DNA of 64,000 nucleotides from Isoetes taiwanensis (taxonomy: Eukaryota > Streptophyta > Lycopodiopsida > Isoetales > Isoetaceae), in assembly GCA_021234155.1 (NCBI GenBank), contig JAJEKV010000003.1, forward strand, positions 17,348,386-17,412,385, in the 5' to 3' direction. Positions within the stretch are counted from its first letter, which is position 1. Every line of letters starts with the position of its first letter. Below are positions 23,061-34,600 of the stretch, in pieces. Made by a program: the position numbers and the translations under genes. Under the pieces are notes generated by a model. The model saw nothing but the letters and a program-made list of their open reading frames with translations, did not search any database and was not told the origin of the DNA.

Positions 23061-24058
23061 TAAAAGAGGTAAAAATTCATAAAGAGGGTCAAGATAGAAC
23101 ATTGTATGTTGGAGACTTGTTCAAAGAGGAAGATGAATCTTTTGTTGCTAAATTCTTTGATGAATGGAAGGATATCTTTGCTTGGAATTACAATGAGTTG
23201 ATTGGTGTTGACAAAGATGTGTGTGAATTTGAAATAAAAATTAAAGAAGGCATGAAACCTATTATGCAAAAATTGAGGAGAATAAATGCATCTCTGCTTG
23301 GCCTAATTAAAGAAGAATCGTAGAAAATGAGGGATGCTGGTGTGATTTTAGAGATGGTAAATCTAGAATGGTTGTCTTGCATAGTGCATGTTGAAAAGAA
23401 GAACAAAACAATTAGAATTTGCATTGACTATAGAGATCTGAACAAGGCAACCATCAAAGATTGTTATCCTTTGCCTTTCTTGGAGGAAGTGTTGCATGCT
23501 ATTGCAGGTAAAGCAATCTATTCTTTCTTAGATGGTTTTTCAGGATTTAATCAAATCAGCATCAAGGAGGAAGATCAGCCCAAAACTTCTTTTATCATAC
23601 CATGGGGAACATTTGCAATGAAGAGAACGCCTTTTGGACTCATGAATGCATCAGCAACATTTTAGAGAGCAATGGATACTATTTTCAAGGATATGCCTCC
23701 TACAGCATTTCGCGTTTTTCTAGATGATTTATGTCTAAGTACTTCTAGCAAAGATCATTTTGCTTATCTAACCAAACTATTTTCTATGTGCAGGAAAGGA
23801 GGTGTGAGCCTAAATCCCAAGAAATGTGTATTCTTATGCTCAAAAGGGGATTTGCTGGGACACGAAGTGTCTACCAAAGGTATCCAAGTTGCTGAAAATA
23901 AAATGGAGGCCTTGAAGAAGCTTGCCCTTCCCAAAACATTCAAGCAAGTTAAAAGCTTCTTAGGTATGACCAGTTTCTTAAGAATGTATGTTCCTCACTT
24001 TTCACACACTATAAGTTCTATTTCCAGTCTCACAAAGGTTGGGAAATTTGATAGATAG
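23061..24058 (+). pseudogene. Gypsy reverse transcriptase remnant
   Basis: Leader DIFAWNYNELIGVD, then after a stop at 23321-23323 RICIDYRDLNKATIKDCYPLP, FLDGFSGFNQI, TPFGLMNASATF, another stop, and FRVFLDDLCLS. The catalytic motif is F-L-D-D, where plant gypsy elements usually have Y-(I/V/L)-D-D. It continues through LGHEVSTKGIQV and KSFLGMTSFLRMYVPHF. Two in-frame stops make it non-functional. Confidence 0.85.
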
Positions 24059-24061
24059 ACA

Positions 24062-24636
24062 AGGCCATTTGCTGCAAAACAATCATACTCAAGTTTACAT
24101 GAAGCAGAACCCTATGTCTCTTTTATTTGCAAAAAAACAGCCAAAAGCTAAGCTTTATAGATGGGCTTGCAAAATTCAAGCCTATAATATCAGTGTGAAA
24201 GTGGTGAATTTAATTGAAAATTCTAGCTCTTACCTACCCTATGCTTTGTTTGAGCATGAGGATCAGGAAGTATTAGATGGAATTGATTGTGCTACTAACT
24301 TGGTTGCTTTGTATGAAAAAGCTTTGGATTGGCAGTTTGACATCAGGAATTATTTGAAGAACAATGAGGTGCCCAAGGATATGATCAGCGGTCAAGAAAG
24401 AAGATTAAAAAAAAATGCAAGAAGTTTAGGTTGATAGATGAGATCTTGTGCAAAGTTGACAAGGAAGGTGTGCTGCTGAGATGTGTAGATTCAGAGGAAG
24501 CCAAAATGATCATTGAAGCATGCCATGAAGGCATTTGTGGAGGACATTTTGCTGCTGACACAACAACCAAGAAGATTTTAAGATCAGGGTATTTCTGGCC
24601 TACTCTTTTTAAGGATTGTTATAATGCCATTAAATG
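24062..24636 (+). pseudogene. Native RNase H end and integrase zinc-binding domain remnant
   Basis: PMSLLFAKKQPKAKLYRWA then VKVVNLIENSSSYLPYALF matches the end of the usual gypsy RNase H. After a frame slip near 24430, CHEGICGGHFAADTT, YFWPTLFKDC and IKC give the HHCC zinc-binding domain of integrase. The frame is interrupted at 24637 by the MITE and continues after it at 25217. Confidence 0.75.
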
Positions 24637-25216
24637 CAATGTTGTTAAGTACGTCAAAATCCGTACCTTTAAAAAACGTTTTTAAAGATTTTTTGAAGAT
24701 TTTTAAATTTTTTTGAAAAAATCTTTAAAAACGTATTTCATATAAAATACGTTAAAAATCTTTAAAATCCTTAAAAATCTTTAAAAATCCTTAAAAATCT
24801 TAAAAAATCTTTAAAAATCCTTAGACTGTGATTTTGTTTATTCAAATATATGATATTCTTGAACTTATTTATCCTTGTATATGAAATTCCTATATTTCTT
24901 AATCTCTATAATAAATTTATCTGAACTTCTTAAGAGTTGCATGGCAAAACAGCTATGATATCTTTGTACTTGAACTTAATAGTTTTTAGTAGCAGCATAA
25001 ATTTCTGATTTACTTGTTGACATGCTACATCTTGTAACTTGTAGTAAAAATATGCATTCTAACCATAGCACATATGTCCAATAAAGCAGTGGAAAGAATG
25101 TGCAAATTATTATTATTTTTTTTTTGGCCATACCAAATCATAAAAATCCTTTAAAAAACGTGAGGATTTTTATAAAGGTACTTTAAAAATAAAAAACGGG
25201 TTTTTTAACAACATTG
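24637..25216. mobile_element. hAT-type MITE (580 bp) with 12-bp TIRs and 8-bp TSD
   Basis: The left end CAATGTTGTTAA (24637-24648) and right end TTAACAACATTG (25205-25216) are perfect inverted repeats. The 8-bp ATTAAATG at 24629-24636 is repeated at 25217-25224. Removing the element and one duplication rejoins the integrase frame exactly as AIKCRHKC. An 8-bp duplication and CA...TG termini are typical of hAT transposons. The inside is AT-rich, with repeated AAAAATCCTTTAAAAATC-like words and no transposase. Confidence 0.92.
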
Positions 25217-26125
25217 ATTAAATGTCGTCACAAGTGTCAATTTTTTGGCAAAAGAGTGTTGCAACCAGCTCCCCTTACTGACATAACCTCTTCAAGGCCA
25301 TTTCAAATATGGGGACTTGACTTTATAGGTCCTATAGATCCTCCTTCATCAGCTCAGCATCATTTCATCCTTGTGGCTACAAATTATTTTACAAAATGGG
25401 CTGAGCCAGTCCCACTTAGAGAGGCCAATGCTTTTTGTTACAGCAAGATTTCTCCATGAAAATATTTGTGCTAGGTTTGCATTCCTTTCAAGATCAGTGG
25501 AACTCAATTTATAAATTAAGTCATTGCATTGCTGCTAGCTACTCTCAAGGTCAAACATACCAAAAGCTCATCATACTGCCCTCAAGGCAATGGTCAAACT
25601 GAGTCAACAAATAAGGTTTTGAAGTCAATTCTAAAGAAAACCATTAGTATCTCTAAAAGGGATTGGAATTTAAAATTGCATGATACTTTATGGGCATATA
25701 GGACCACCATTAATATGGCATAGAATCCATTGTTCCTATCGAGCTTGAGCTGCCCTCTCTCAGATTGGCTCATCAGATAAACTTAGAAATGGAAGATGCA
25801 CTAAAAGAAAGGTGTGTAAGATTGATGCAGTTGGAAGAGCACAGATTTTAGGCTGAAAATGCAGTCCTGATTAAAAAAGCCAAAGACATAACAGCATTTA
25901 AAGCTGCTCATAAGCTTCAAGGTATCCTCAAAACAGGAGAACTGGTTCTTAAATGGAACAAAGCAAGGGAAGATGTAGCGGCAAAGTTTGAGAATCTGTG
26001 AGAAGGGTCTTTTAAAGTGATTGGGACAGCAGGGAAAGATTTTTAATGGTTGAAGGAGAACTGCCAAAACCCAGCAACATTCTGCATTTAAAAAGGTATT
26101 GGCAACATCATGTTGCCTTAAGAAT
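25217..26125 (+). pseudogene. Gypsy integrase core and C-terminus remnant
   Basis: CRHKCQFFGKRV, IWGLDFIGPIDPPSS, FTKWAEPVPL, a frame slip near 25455, then SSSYCPQGNGQTESTN, DTLWAYRTT and IELELPSLRLAHQI, with stops at 25721, 25848 and 25999. It closely parallels the minus-strand integrase at 38491-39090. It ends at KRYW(Q)HHVA just before a SINE remnant. Confidence 0.85.
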
Positions 26126-26127
26126 CG

Positions 26128-26280
26128 CACTCGGTACTGTTGGGGGTCAAATCCTAACAGACGCAATGTAAGGTGGTTGGGGGCAGGGCCCAACCGAGCA
26201 ATGTAGTGTGGTGTGTGGTCACATGTCCAGTTGGATGCTGCCTAGTGGCGTGACGTTAAAATACTATCTATCTATCTATC
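26128..26280 (+). mobile_element. 5'-truncated SINE copy with CTAT tail
   Basis: About 150 bases nearly identical to 27000-27163: GGGGGTCAAATCCTAACAG, then GGGCAGGGCCCAACCGAGCA, then GGCGTGACGTTAAAATA and a CTAT repeat. The tRNA-like head is missing. CTTAAG occurs at both edges and may be a short target duplication. Confidence 0.65.
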
Positions 26281-26944
26281 TTAAGCTTATTTGGTTAAAA
26301 TTTAGTTAGAATTTGTAGGTAGTCTAGTTGAGTTTACTTTTGAGTTGATCATAATTGCAAAATATAAAAAACAGAAGACAAAAAATGAGTGTAGGAGTAC
26401 TTTAAGTAGTAGGTCATTGTGCAATTAGATAACAAAAATGATTAAATTAATGTTATTTATGCTTAAATGATCTACTATTGAGACTAATGCGAGACATGGA
26501 GATATATGCAGGTTCCAACTTATACAAGGCCAAAATTCTGAATCTTTATTTCTAAAAGCTTTCATTTCCATGCAGGAACATTTGAACGATTCATTTATAC
26601 ATTTCATCATCACAAAATCATTTTATATTCTTCCAGATTTCTCCACATATGATGTTGCTGCCATTCCTGCCACAACAGCAGCTCATTGTACTAACAAGCA
26701 TCTTGTCACATGCAGGATCATCTTTCATACATCCATTCTATAATAATCTGCTCAAGAGTTGCCCTTGATCCATACAAGCTACTTCTGTTTTATTATTCCC
26801 TATCAGATTCACTGAACCGCTATCATACCTCCATCCAGCAGTTCTACTTGTGCTAACTACATTCATACTTGTCATGCAAGTTCATCAATTCAATACATTC
26901 ATAATTATATACACTTCATCTGGCCTACTTATTACTTTCTTTGC
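26281..26944 (+). other. 3' internal noncoding region of the gypsy element
   Basis: No coding potential. Part of it (about 26650-26790, GCTGCCATTCCTGCCACAAC and GAGTTGCCCTTGATCCA words) matches the reverse complement of about 38010-38150. It therefore belongs to the 3' internal region shared by the two gypsy copies. Confidence 0.6.
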
Positions 26945-27165
26945 TCTCAGGTAACACACTAGTTCCTTAGCAATGTGGTCTCGAGTTCGAGACCGCCCAG
27001 AATCGCACTCGAACTGTTGGGGGTCAAATCCTAACAGACGCAATGTAAGGTGGTTGGGGGCAGGGCCCAACCGAGCAATGTAGTATGGTGTGTGGCCACA
27101 TGTCCAGTTGGATGCTGTCTAGTGGCGTGACGTTAAAATACTATCTATCTATCTATCTATCTCAT
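26945..27165 (+). mobile_element. tRNA-derived SINE with CTAT tail
   Basis: A B-box-like GAGTTCGAGACC lies near 26982-26993, with an A-box-like TGCTCTCAGGTAA about 40 bases upstream. The body then matches 26128-26280 and ends in four to five CTAT repeats. A tRNA-like head plus a simple-repeat tail is the usual SINE architecture. The tRNA of origin cannot be told. It is inserted in the 3' internal region of the gypsy element. Confidence 0.7.
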
Positions 27166-27609
27166 TCATTGCAGGATCATAGGTTGCCAACCATATATCC
27201 ATAGTGGCAACTAGCAAGAACCCCGATAATTCATTTGTGAATTCAGAGGTCGGAGGACTAGTCTATCCTTTTTGTTTATATGATGTTTGCCACATTTTGG
27301 CAAAGATAGAAGAGCTTTGCACACAATGACATATATTTGGTTGCATATTGACTAAAGCATTTGAGTACAAGTACTACAGATTTGCAGATCCACATCCCTG
27401 AAGATCACAAGTAGACACTTGATTGAAGAACCACGGAAAGGACATTCATTGAAGATCACACAAACAAAGCAAAGAAGAAAGATTCAAGCAAATCAAGCTA
27501 GAGTTTGAAGATTGGAAGACCCTCAAGTTTACCCCGGTATGTGGCTTATTTGAGATCATCTTGGCATGAATTCTATTTCACATGGTTCAGCACATGAGTT
27601 CACCATCTC

Positions 27610-29000
27610 GTGCCTATCCTTGATACCTTGCTTGCCTCATAATCCATATTCTACCTTCATCTCCCTTAGCAAGTTTGGCAAATAGCCTTTTCTCTAGTTA
27701 AAACACACCACTCGTATACCATTCATATACCACACCACTCATTACACCTCCACCATCTTAAAAAAGCAAAAAATTCTACTCAATTTGGCTTTTCCCACCA
27801 TATGAGGTCATATTCTCTCTTAAAAGTCAAACTAGAGAGAGAAAGTGCACAATTTCCAAAGAAAACCATGAAGAAGTCAAATGATCAAGTTGATGCATAA
27901 GGGTTCCAAGTTCATGTGCACTAGTGCAAAATTGATCCATGTCATCATCTAAGGTTGCCAAATCACCACTACAATATACCATGTACCATCCACATCACCA
28001 CCAAGTATGCCATGTCATCACACACATGTCACCTTCCATAAATTTCCTTCATTCAAAATATTTGGACCTAAGAGAAGTCATTTTAACACAGGGTGACATG
28101 TCATCATTACATTATGCCACATCATCACTAAATGCCTCCACATCATCCTACATGTGTCATACACATCATTTCCACCTCACAAAAAGTTTTGACTAGAAAA
28201 AAGACATTTTGCCAACTTGCTTGACACATCATCATCCCATATTGCCATGTCATCTTCCATTTGCCAAGTCACCATACCAACTTGCCACTTCATCAATTTT
28301 GCCCCATTTTGAGTAAAAAATGCCAAATGTCCTTTTTGCAAAAAAAGTTCTTCCATGTCATAGAGCATCAAAAAAGATTTCATGTGAAAAAAAAGAACTT
28401 TTGAAAAAGACCTTGTTTGACCTTTATTTTTGAGTTCTTGGGAATCGTGCCATAGTTCAAAAAAAAAAAAATCCTATCCCCCCACACACACACTCCCCCG
28501 CCTAGTCTCTCATCCCATCCACCTCCCCTCCACGCGGGTGCCTCTCGGGCATGTGAGTCGGCAACGCCGACATCACGGGAGACAAAGACGCCGATTGTTA
28601 ATGAGGCATGTCAAACGAAGCTATATATACCCGATCTGCCAAAATGAAAAATGCCTGTGGGATATTTTACCTCGAAATCTCAAGAACCCTAAATTCTGCC
28701 AGGCCAAGATCCGAATTTTCTCAACAAACTAGCTACCTAATCATTGTTAAATGGTCCCGGATAGACCTGTTATATGCCAAGAACACTCAAATTAAGCAAA
28801 AAGACAAAGTACTAAGCCTGATTTGCAAAGAACAGACCGAACAGAGCATCATAAGAAAGGGGAATTGTTTATAGAAACTTTCGAGGGCTTTGGGCGCATG
28901 AATTGATCGAGATCACTCATTTTGAGGCCGGTTTGAATGACTGTTGCTTGAATTTGCCGTTTGCTTTCAAAATCCATGGATTACTTGAAGCAACCAGATT
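27610..29000 (+). repeat. 3' LTR of the gypsy element
   Basis: It starts with the block shared with 21655-22050, continues with CCACATCATC/CATGTCATC words, a TTCTTGGGAATCG word (28433) and a TATA box, then CCTGTGGGATATTTTACC and GGCCAAGATCCG. It matches the minus LTR at 36490-37735 along its length. The right end is uncertain. Confidence 0.75.
28622..28629 (+). promoter_or_regulatory. TATA box in the gypsy 3' LTR
   Basis: TATATATA, followed about 30 bases later by the likely transcription start region CCTGTGGGATA. The same arrangement is in the minus LTR, with TATATA near 36850-36842. Confidence 0.6.
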
Positions 29001-29829
29001 ATTTGTTGTCTTAAAAACTATTTTTGATCATGTGCCCAAGACTACAGAGCTTGGGAATCTCTTGTATGATTGTATGATGTTGATTTGAATGAAAATCCGA
29101 TCCTGGAGTTGCAACTAAGTTCAATTTGCATTCTACTTTCCAAACAAGGTGAAAACGATATTTTAATTTTGTTTATCAGAAGCATATTATAAATCAGGTT
29201 ACATCATATCTCATTCTGTTGATCAAATCCATAATAAAAGCTAGATTAAGTTGCCTTTAGAATCAATCTGTGTGAACATTTGAGAGGTTTTGAGACTGCA
29301 TATAGGTCAATGCATAAATAGAGAGTCATTCTGTAAGGAAAAAAGCATAAAGAGATTGAAAAAATATTAAAAAAGCAATTTGAAATAGCATGTTCTTGAT
29401 TTTGTTGCATATCATTGCATTTCCTGGATAAAAAATTCCACCTTGAAGATTCCTGCTATAGTCTTGATCAAACAAGCAGTTCTTCCTTGATTGCAGACCA
29501 TTAGAAGTTGTAGAAAATTTTCAGAGCTCAGAAAGGATCAGCAAAAATTAACTTGCAAAAAATTGCTTGCTATTTTTTTTACTGTAAAAGTCTGTTTGCA
29601 AAAAACTTGAGTTTCAGGGCTTTCATTCATTTGCTTTTGCAAAAGAAGTATTTGATCCTTCTGTGCAGACATCTGAGAGAAAGAATCAAGTGTCAAAACT
29701 CAAAAAAGATTCATATCCTTCGATCTGCAAAAAATTGCTCACTGCCAGGGATATTGGCTTATTTTTGACATGGTCAGGAGTGCACATTTGAATGATCTCT
29801 GCAAATCTTTTGGCATCTGACTTTTGGCT
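29001..29829. other. No recognised feature
   Basis: AT-rich sequence between the LTR and a LINE remnant. Only short open frames without recognisable motifs are present. Confidence 0.5.
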
Positions 29830-30640
29830 TCAGATTCCTTGAGACTTTAAGCAGCTTTTTTGTAGGGTATGGCATTCATCTTCAATAGCCCCCATTTGAC
29901 AATATCTACAAAGCCTGTCTTGCCATGGTTTCCCAATCCATCTCCCCGTCTCAATACGGTGACTGTGTGCACCTGTGCGGATTGAGGCAATGAGTCTGCG
30001 CTTTTTCATAGGCAGATGGGTACACAGGTAATGTTGCGAGCCCCGCTCTAATGAGGGATTCACGTGGAGTTGGTAATGTGCTGTCTTGACCTGTTCAAGA
30101 GCGCCGGCATCCCAGAGCTTGCTGAGGAAGCAAGCATTAAGGTACTATCTCAGGCTGTGGCGATCTACCTCTGTTTGCACCTGTGCTCCCGCACATTCCA
30201 TCTGGTGAGCCACTGATTTTCCTTCCAACAGGCCTTGAGGCATTGTAGCCCCATTGCGAAGGCATAAGCCAGGATAAGGAGGCAAGCATCATCCATAACG
30301 ACCACCTTGAGCTCCACTCTATAACAGTCGTCTTGCATTGCATAGAAAGCCTTTCAGCCTGCTATCACCCATTGCCTAAACTTGGTATCCAATATAGTAG
30401 CGAATCTACTCTGAGGTGCTTTTACATTTACATCACTTCTACATCTTGACCCTAGTAATGAATCAAGATTGCATCTGTTGCCTCGAGAATGACAACGGGA
30501 GAACCTTGGTTTTGGCCAAATTGATGCGCATTCTAGTGGTTGGCAGAAAGTGCTCCAAGACATCCGAATGTTGTGGCATACTTGCTGGGATGTAGGTAAG
30601 AGGTTCAGGGGCGATATGCCAATATGCTAAAAAACAATAC
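29830..30640 (-). mobile_element. Degenerate LINE fragment (RT thumb to zinc knuckle)
   Basis: On the minus strand frames carry a RT-thumb-like INLAKTKVLP word (about 30520), then HLPMKKRRLIASIRTGAHSH and IETGRW, followed by CRYC-x6-EDECHTL, a LINE C-terminal zinc-knuckle pattern. There are several frameshifts. It differs from the LINE family in the EAF1 introns. No 3' tail is obvious. Confidence 0.65.
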
Positions 30641-31198
30641 CACGTGTATTAAATCGTGATATATATATATATATAGCAAGGATATATGAGAATATGCCAT
30701 ACCCACCCTCTCATGGACGAATTGCCGTCAAGTGTTAATGCACAATGAGATTACTCCTTGGTCAAAAGAATGTCCCAACTTTTTCAACTTTTTCAAAAGT
30801 GTAAAGTGCACAAACAAGTATGTATTAGTCCAAGAATTAGACCTTTGCTTGAAGAAAATCTATAAAATGTATTGCAAAGTCTATGGTGTCTTCACTAGTC
30901 AAAGAAGAATAATCTAACAAAGGAAGCATCTTTGGTAGACTTTAACAAAGTGGAGTATAATAATCTAGAAACACTCATTCTAAGATGAAGCTACCAGGCT
31001 ATATGTGTGTTGTGAATGAATGGAAAGATGTACATATTTCTCTCGGGAGCAAATCACATTTGAAGATTGAAATATCCTTGTCAGTTTTGCACATGGATAC
31101 TGTAAATGGGCCAAATATAATGTGGAAATAATGCCAAAAGATAAGTTGTATGATACATTGATGTTAAGAGATACTTGTACATTATTATATGAGTGCTA
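30641..31198. other. No gene; AT dinucleotide tract
   Basis: A short (AT)n microsatellite lies at about 30658-30674. The rest is AT-rich without coding motifs. It is the 3' flank of the remorin gene. Confidence 0.5.
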
Positions 31199-33066
31199 CT
31201 AGGATAAACAAGAAAAGAATATGGACGTAGAAATACGTCCTGTACGTCTAATCTGTTGGGCTTTCTTGCTGGTCTTAGCAGCCTGTTTACTGCGTTGAGC
31301 CTGAGCGTATGCGCGGAGATGTTCAGCTTTCCTTGTGGAGCTGGCCAATTTATTCATGAGCTGTTCATGTGCGTGGGAACGTAGGCGTTCCACCTTCATC
31401 TGCAATCACCAAAAGTAGGCCGTCAGCAAGTCCCAATTCCACAAAATGACAAACTAACTTTCAAACTTGGAACAATGATGGGTCCATCGTGTACCATGCA
31501 CTTGCCGAATAAATCTAAGAACCATGGTTCAGAATCTCCCTATTCATCACTCAACCCTAAGTGGCCCTACTCCTAAAATCTACAAACCCTACCTCGATCC
31601 TTCTCATCTCTGCTTCAGCCTTGGCCTTCTCGTGATTTTCCCATGCTTGTATTTTGGCCTCTTCGCGCTCGAACCTGATCAAACATGTGAGTTTTTGACA
31701 CATATACTGCGGAAAGCACAAAACAAATAAGCAGGAACAAGGACCTGGCCATATACTTTGAATGCTCTGCTTTTTCCCAGGCAGATGCTTTACTCTCGAT
31801 CATGACCTTACGGACCTCTTCAAGATCAATGAGGTGGAGGGATTTGGAGGCATCGGCGTCTTCGTCTTCTTTGGTGGACCAGGAGGCAACGATACTGCCC
31901 TTACCGAGCTGGCTACCAAGGGCGAGGATTTCTTGGCGAGTCTTGGCCTGGACTTGTTTGTCGGAGAAAGGACGCCTTTGTTTGCTCGGGGTCGTCGAGA
32001 GGGGGCAGGAGCAACGCGACCCGGTGTCTGGGGCCTCGATGCAGCAGGGCTCCCTCATGTTGGGCGTTGTTGCCCTTATTGGAGTCCCTGTTCTCGACGG
32101 TTCTTGGCTTGCTATGGGCGTCATTTCGGTTCCCATATCCCTCATACAAATCGCATGCCCTTGCCCCCCCTCCTTTCCATCGCTCCTATTAAAATCAAAC
32201 GAGGTGCCGCTATCTGTGCACCCAAATTTTAAACACACCATTCCAAATTTTAAACACAAATTTATTAACCATGCATTCTGGGTTAGCTTCTTAGCCTACC
32301 GTCGGAGTAATCAGATGTTGGCTTTTCGATTCAAGCGCTGTGACGCCCTGCTCCTCCTCCTCGTCTTTTTGCCATTTCCCCGCAATGGAACTGGAAATGT
32401 AAACCTGGCTGGAGCGTCCATGTCCACTACATTCTCCAACAGACACAGCTTATCCGTCCCAATTGATAATGCCGCAAATGATGCCGCAGCGCCTTTTCCC
32501 CCGCTCGTTGATTTCTTTGGCTGGCCTTTGGACTTGCTGTTAAATCTGGACGGCATGGCTCCCATATTCAGCCATTTCTCTGCATCGTCCCATTTTGAGG
32601 GAGCAGCTTTCAATTGTGGCCTGTGCGCCATTAGCGCAGGATCATTGTCTGCTACCAAATGCATGCTCCCCATTTCGTCTTCCATCATAAACCTTGTAAA
32701 TCTGGAGTTCTTAGCACATTTCAACTTCCTGAAATCAGTCAAAAACTTTGTTTGAATACTCCATCAAGACTACCTCGAGAAAAAAAGGTACGAACCTGCC
32801 CCTAAATTTTTTATCTCAGGGCTGCTTCCCTTCTTCCCCTTTCTGACGTCCAAGCAGAGAAAGAAGAACCTGAAATGATTAAAGAAAAGAATCCACAATG
32901 CATCCGTTTCCTCGCAAAAAGACCTGAGAAATAAATGTTGAATCGTGGGTTCAGAATATCTGAACCAAACCACTTTTAACATTTTAAAGCCTAAGTTACT
33001 GTTGCTCTAACCTGCTGCATTCGTCCAACAAAAGATGGGCACCGCCGAGCGCCGACAAACCTTCAG
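31199..33066 (-). CDS. Remorin family protein
   Basis: Remorins are plant-specific proteins of the cytosolic face of the plasma membrane that organise nanodomains in signalling and plasmodesmata. Minus-strand exons with matching phases: 33066-33012, 32728-32405, 32185-31745, 31674-31593, 31399-31199. Diagnostic words are SKWDDAEKWL, MRDMGTEMTPIASQEPSRTG, ILALGSQLGK and ASAWEKAEHSKYMAR. The C-terminal coiled-coil domain follows (FEREEAKIQAWENHEKAKAE, then MKVERLRSHAHEQLMNKLA), ending IRRTGRISTSIFFSCLS. The final Cys in a hydrophobic end suits the remorin membrane anchor. No stop or frameshift is seen in these exons. The true first exon lies upstream of 33066 and is not resolved; a candidate ends at a GTGAG donor near 33293. 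It is a host gene island between retroelements. Confidence 0.88.
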
Positions 33067-34012
33067 CTGCAATCAAATTCAGATTTGATGATTTCTTGTG
33101 GAAGAGCCCCCTAATGATGAGCAGGAAAGGGATTTTAAATCTCCACCTGCCCGCTTAAAGGCTTAAGTTGTTGTCGCTCATCTGCCGCAATTCTTTAATG
33201 TTTGAGAGGTTGCTATTTCTCAACAAAAAAATAATCAGATAACCATCCATGATAATGATTCTATCGGCAGCATTTTCACATTCTAAACTCACCTCTCTTC
33301 GGAAGAGCACAACCTGTGCGAATCAAAAATGGGCGATGGCGACGGCCACTGAAATGGCACAAGATTCAAGCAAGAAGCTCCGGCAGGCAAATGAGTGCAG
33401 ATTAAGGAATTGCCATGTTCGACTCCCAAGAAACAACTGGGCCTGCCTGATCCTGAATGAATGAATGAAGATGGGGGATTTAAAAAAGGGATCGATTTGA
33501 ATAGTTTGATGCAAATGTGCAGCAGGCAGGGCAGGGCAGTATAATGCAAGAATTCCCAATAGCAGGATCGCAGGTGTAGCAGCATCAGATCTGACAGGCT
33601 GTGAAAGAGACGTAGCTGTCTTCTTATCATTTAGGTCCTTTGCTTTGACCAATCTCCGACTCCATGATATACCACAATCCATTCCATTTCCATTCCAACT
33701 TAGGTCCATTACGTGGACGAATATTCTCCATGGGACAATGTGTATCAGTTATTTTGATTCTAGTGTGTGTACTTTCAACCCCTACGTTGAAAATTGTATT
33801 GCTTGCCGCCCACTACTGTCAAGGGGTTTATTATTTGAACAAGCGTTTGGGGAAACTTTTGCCTCTAATCGAAAAGTTTCCTATAATTGGCAATCGGAAC
33901 TTTTATTTTCAGTTGGAGTGTTTCTGCAAGTAAAATCCAGAACCGGGTCTCATATCATTTTAAACTTGTTCACAACCAATTTATTGCCACGCATATTTCT
34001 CAAAGATAAGAG
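33067..34012. other. Upstream flank of remorin; possible 5' exon, otherwise nothing clear
   Basis: A minus-strand open stretch at 33294-33630 ends at a good GTGAG donor and could hold a 5' UTR or first coding exon, but its frame does not join the 33066 exon cleanly. A 19-base word CACAACCAATTTATTGCCA occurs at about 33969 and again at 34028, a short direct repeat at the edge of the next LINE. Confidence 0.35.
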
Positions 34013-34600
34013 GTGTCTAAAGTTTTTCACAACCAATTTATTGCCAAGCTTAAGCAAGCACTGAGTAGCTACATCTCGGAGCTGGGGGTGCGGGATTTGG
34101 TGCAGGAACTTGCGCTTTCTAGATTATGGCAGTCGAAGGGAAGTAGAATGCAGCAATATCTGGATGAAATAAATCAGATGGTTATTTCGATGAACGATTA
34201 TCGAATTCAAACATCTGAGATATTTGGAAACATATGGTGGCAAGGTACGGATGAGTTCCCATCACGGAGGTCGAAGCGGGCGGATGGTCGAGGGTGCGAA
34301 GGAAAACAGGTTATGCTCATTCTGCACACATGGAAGTATTGAGGATGAAAAACATGTTTTGCTGGAATGTCCTGCTTATGCACATATCAGGATGAAATAT
34401 GGTGTAGACATTGCGCGATTTCACTTGATTTTTGAGATGGAACCATATACTCTTGGTAGATTTATCAAGGATATAGATTCCCATCATTCTTTTCTTTCAA
34501 ATTTATGAAGTTTTACCTTTGTACATTTCTTTTGCCCCATGACCTTAAGGTCCAAAAAGGGCATGATTCAATACATTATTATTATTATTATTATATTCGA
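34013..34600 (+). mobile_element. 5'-truncated LINE 3' end with ATT tail
   Basis: Two overlapping frames (34013-34342 and 34224-34508) give the LINE C-terminus with CSFC-x7-EKHVLLECPAY. Next come a GACCTTAAGGTC hairpin at 34541-34552 and an (ATT)n tail at 34577-34594. It is related in layout, but not closely in sequence, to the EAF1-intron LINEs. Confidence 0.75.

Larger units (their letters stand above)
21650..29000 (+). mobile_element. Degenerate Ty3/gypsy LTR retrotransposon with nested insertions
   Basis: A 5' LTR remnant (21655-22050) and a 3' LTR (about 27610-29000) share about 400 bases. Between them come, in order, protease, an extra RNase H, reverse transcriptase, RNase H and integrase remnants (22060-26120), then a noncoding 3' region. 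No gag or primer-binding site is visible; the 5' LTR runs straight into protease, so a deletion removed the 5' interior. Many stops and frameshifts show that it is dead. The family recurs at 36490-39090 on the other strand. Nested inside are a hAT MITE (24637-25216) and two SINE copies. Confidence 0.85.

Noticed and set aside
31802-32755. 317-residue plus-strand open frame
   Set aside because: It is the antisense shadow of the remorin exons on the minus strand, which carry the family motifs.
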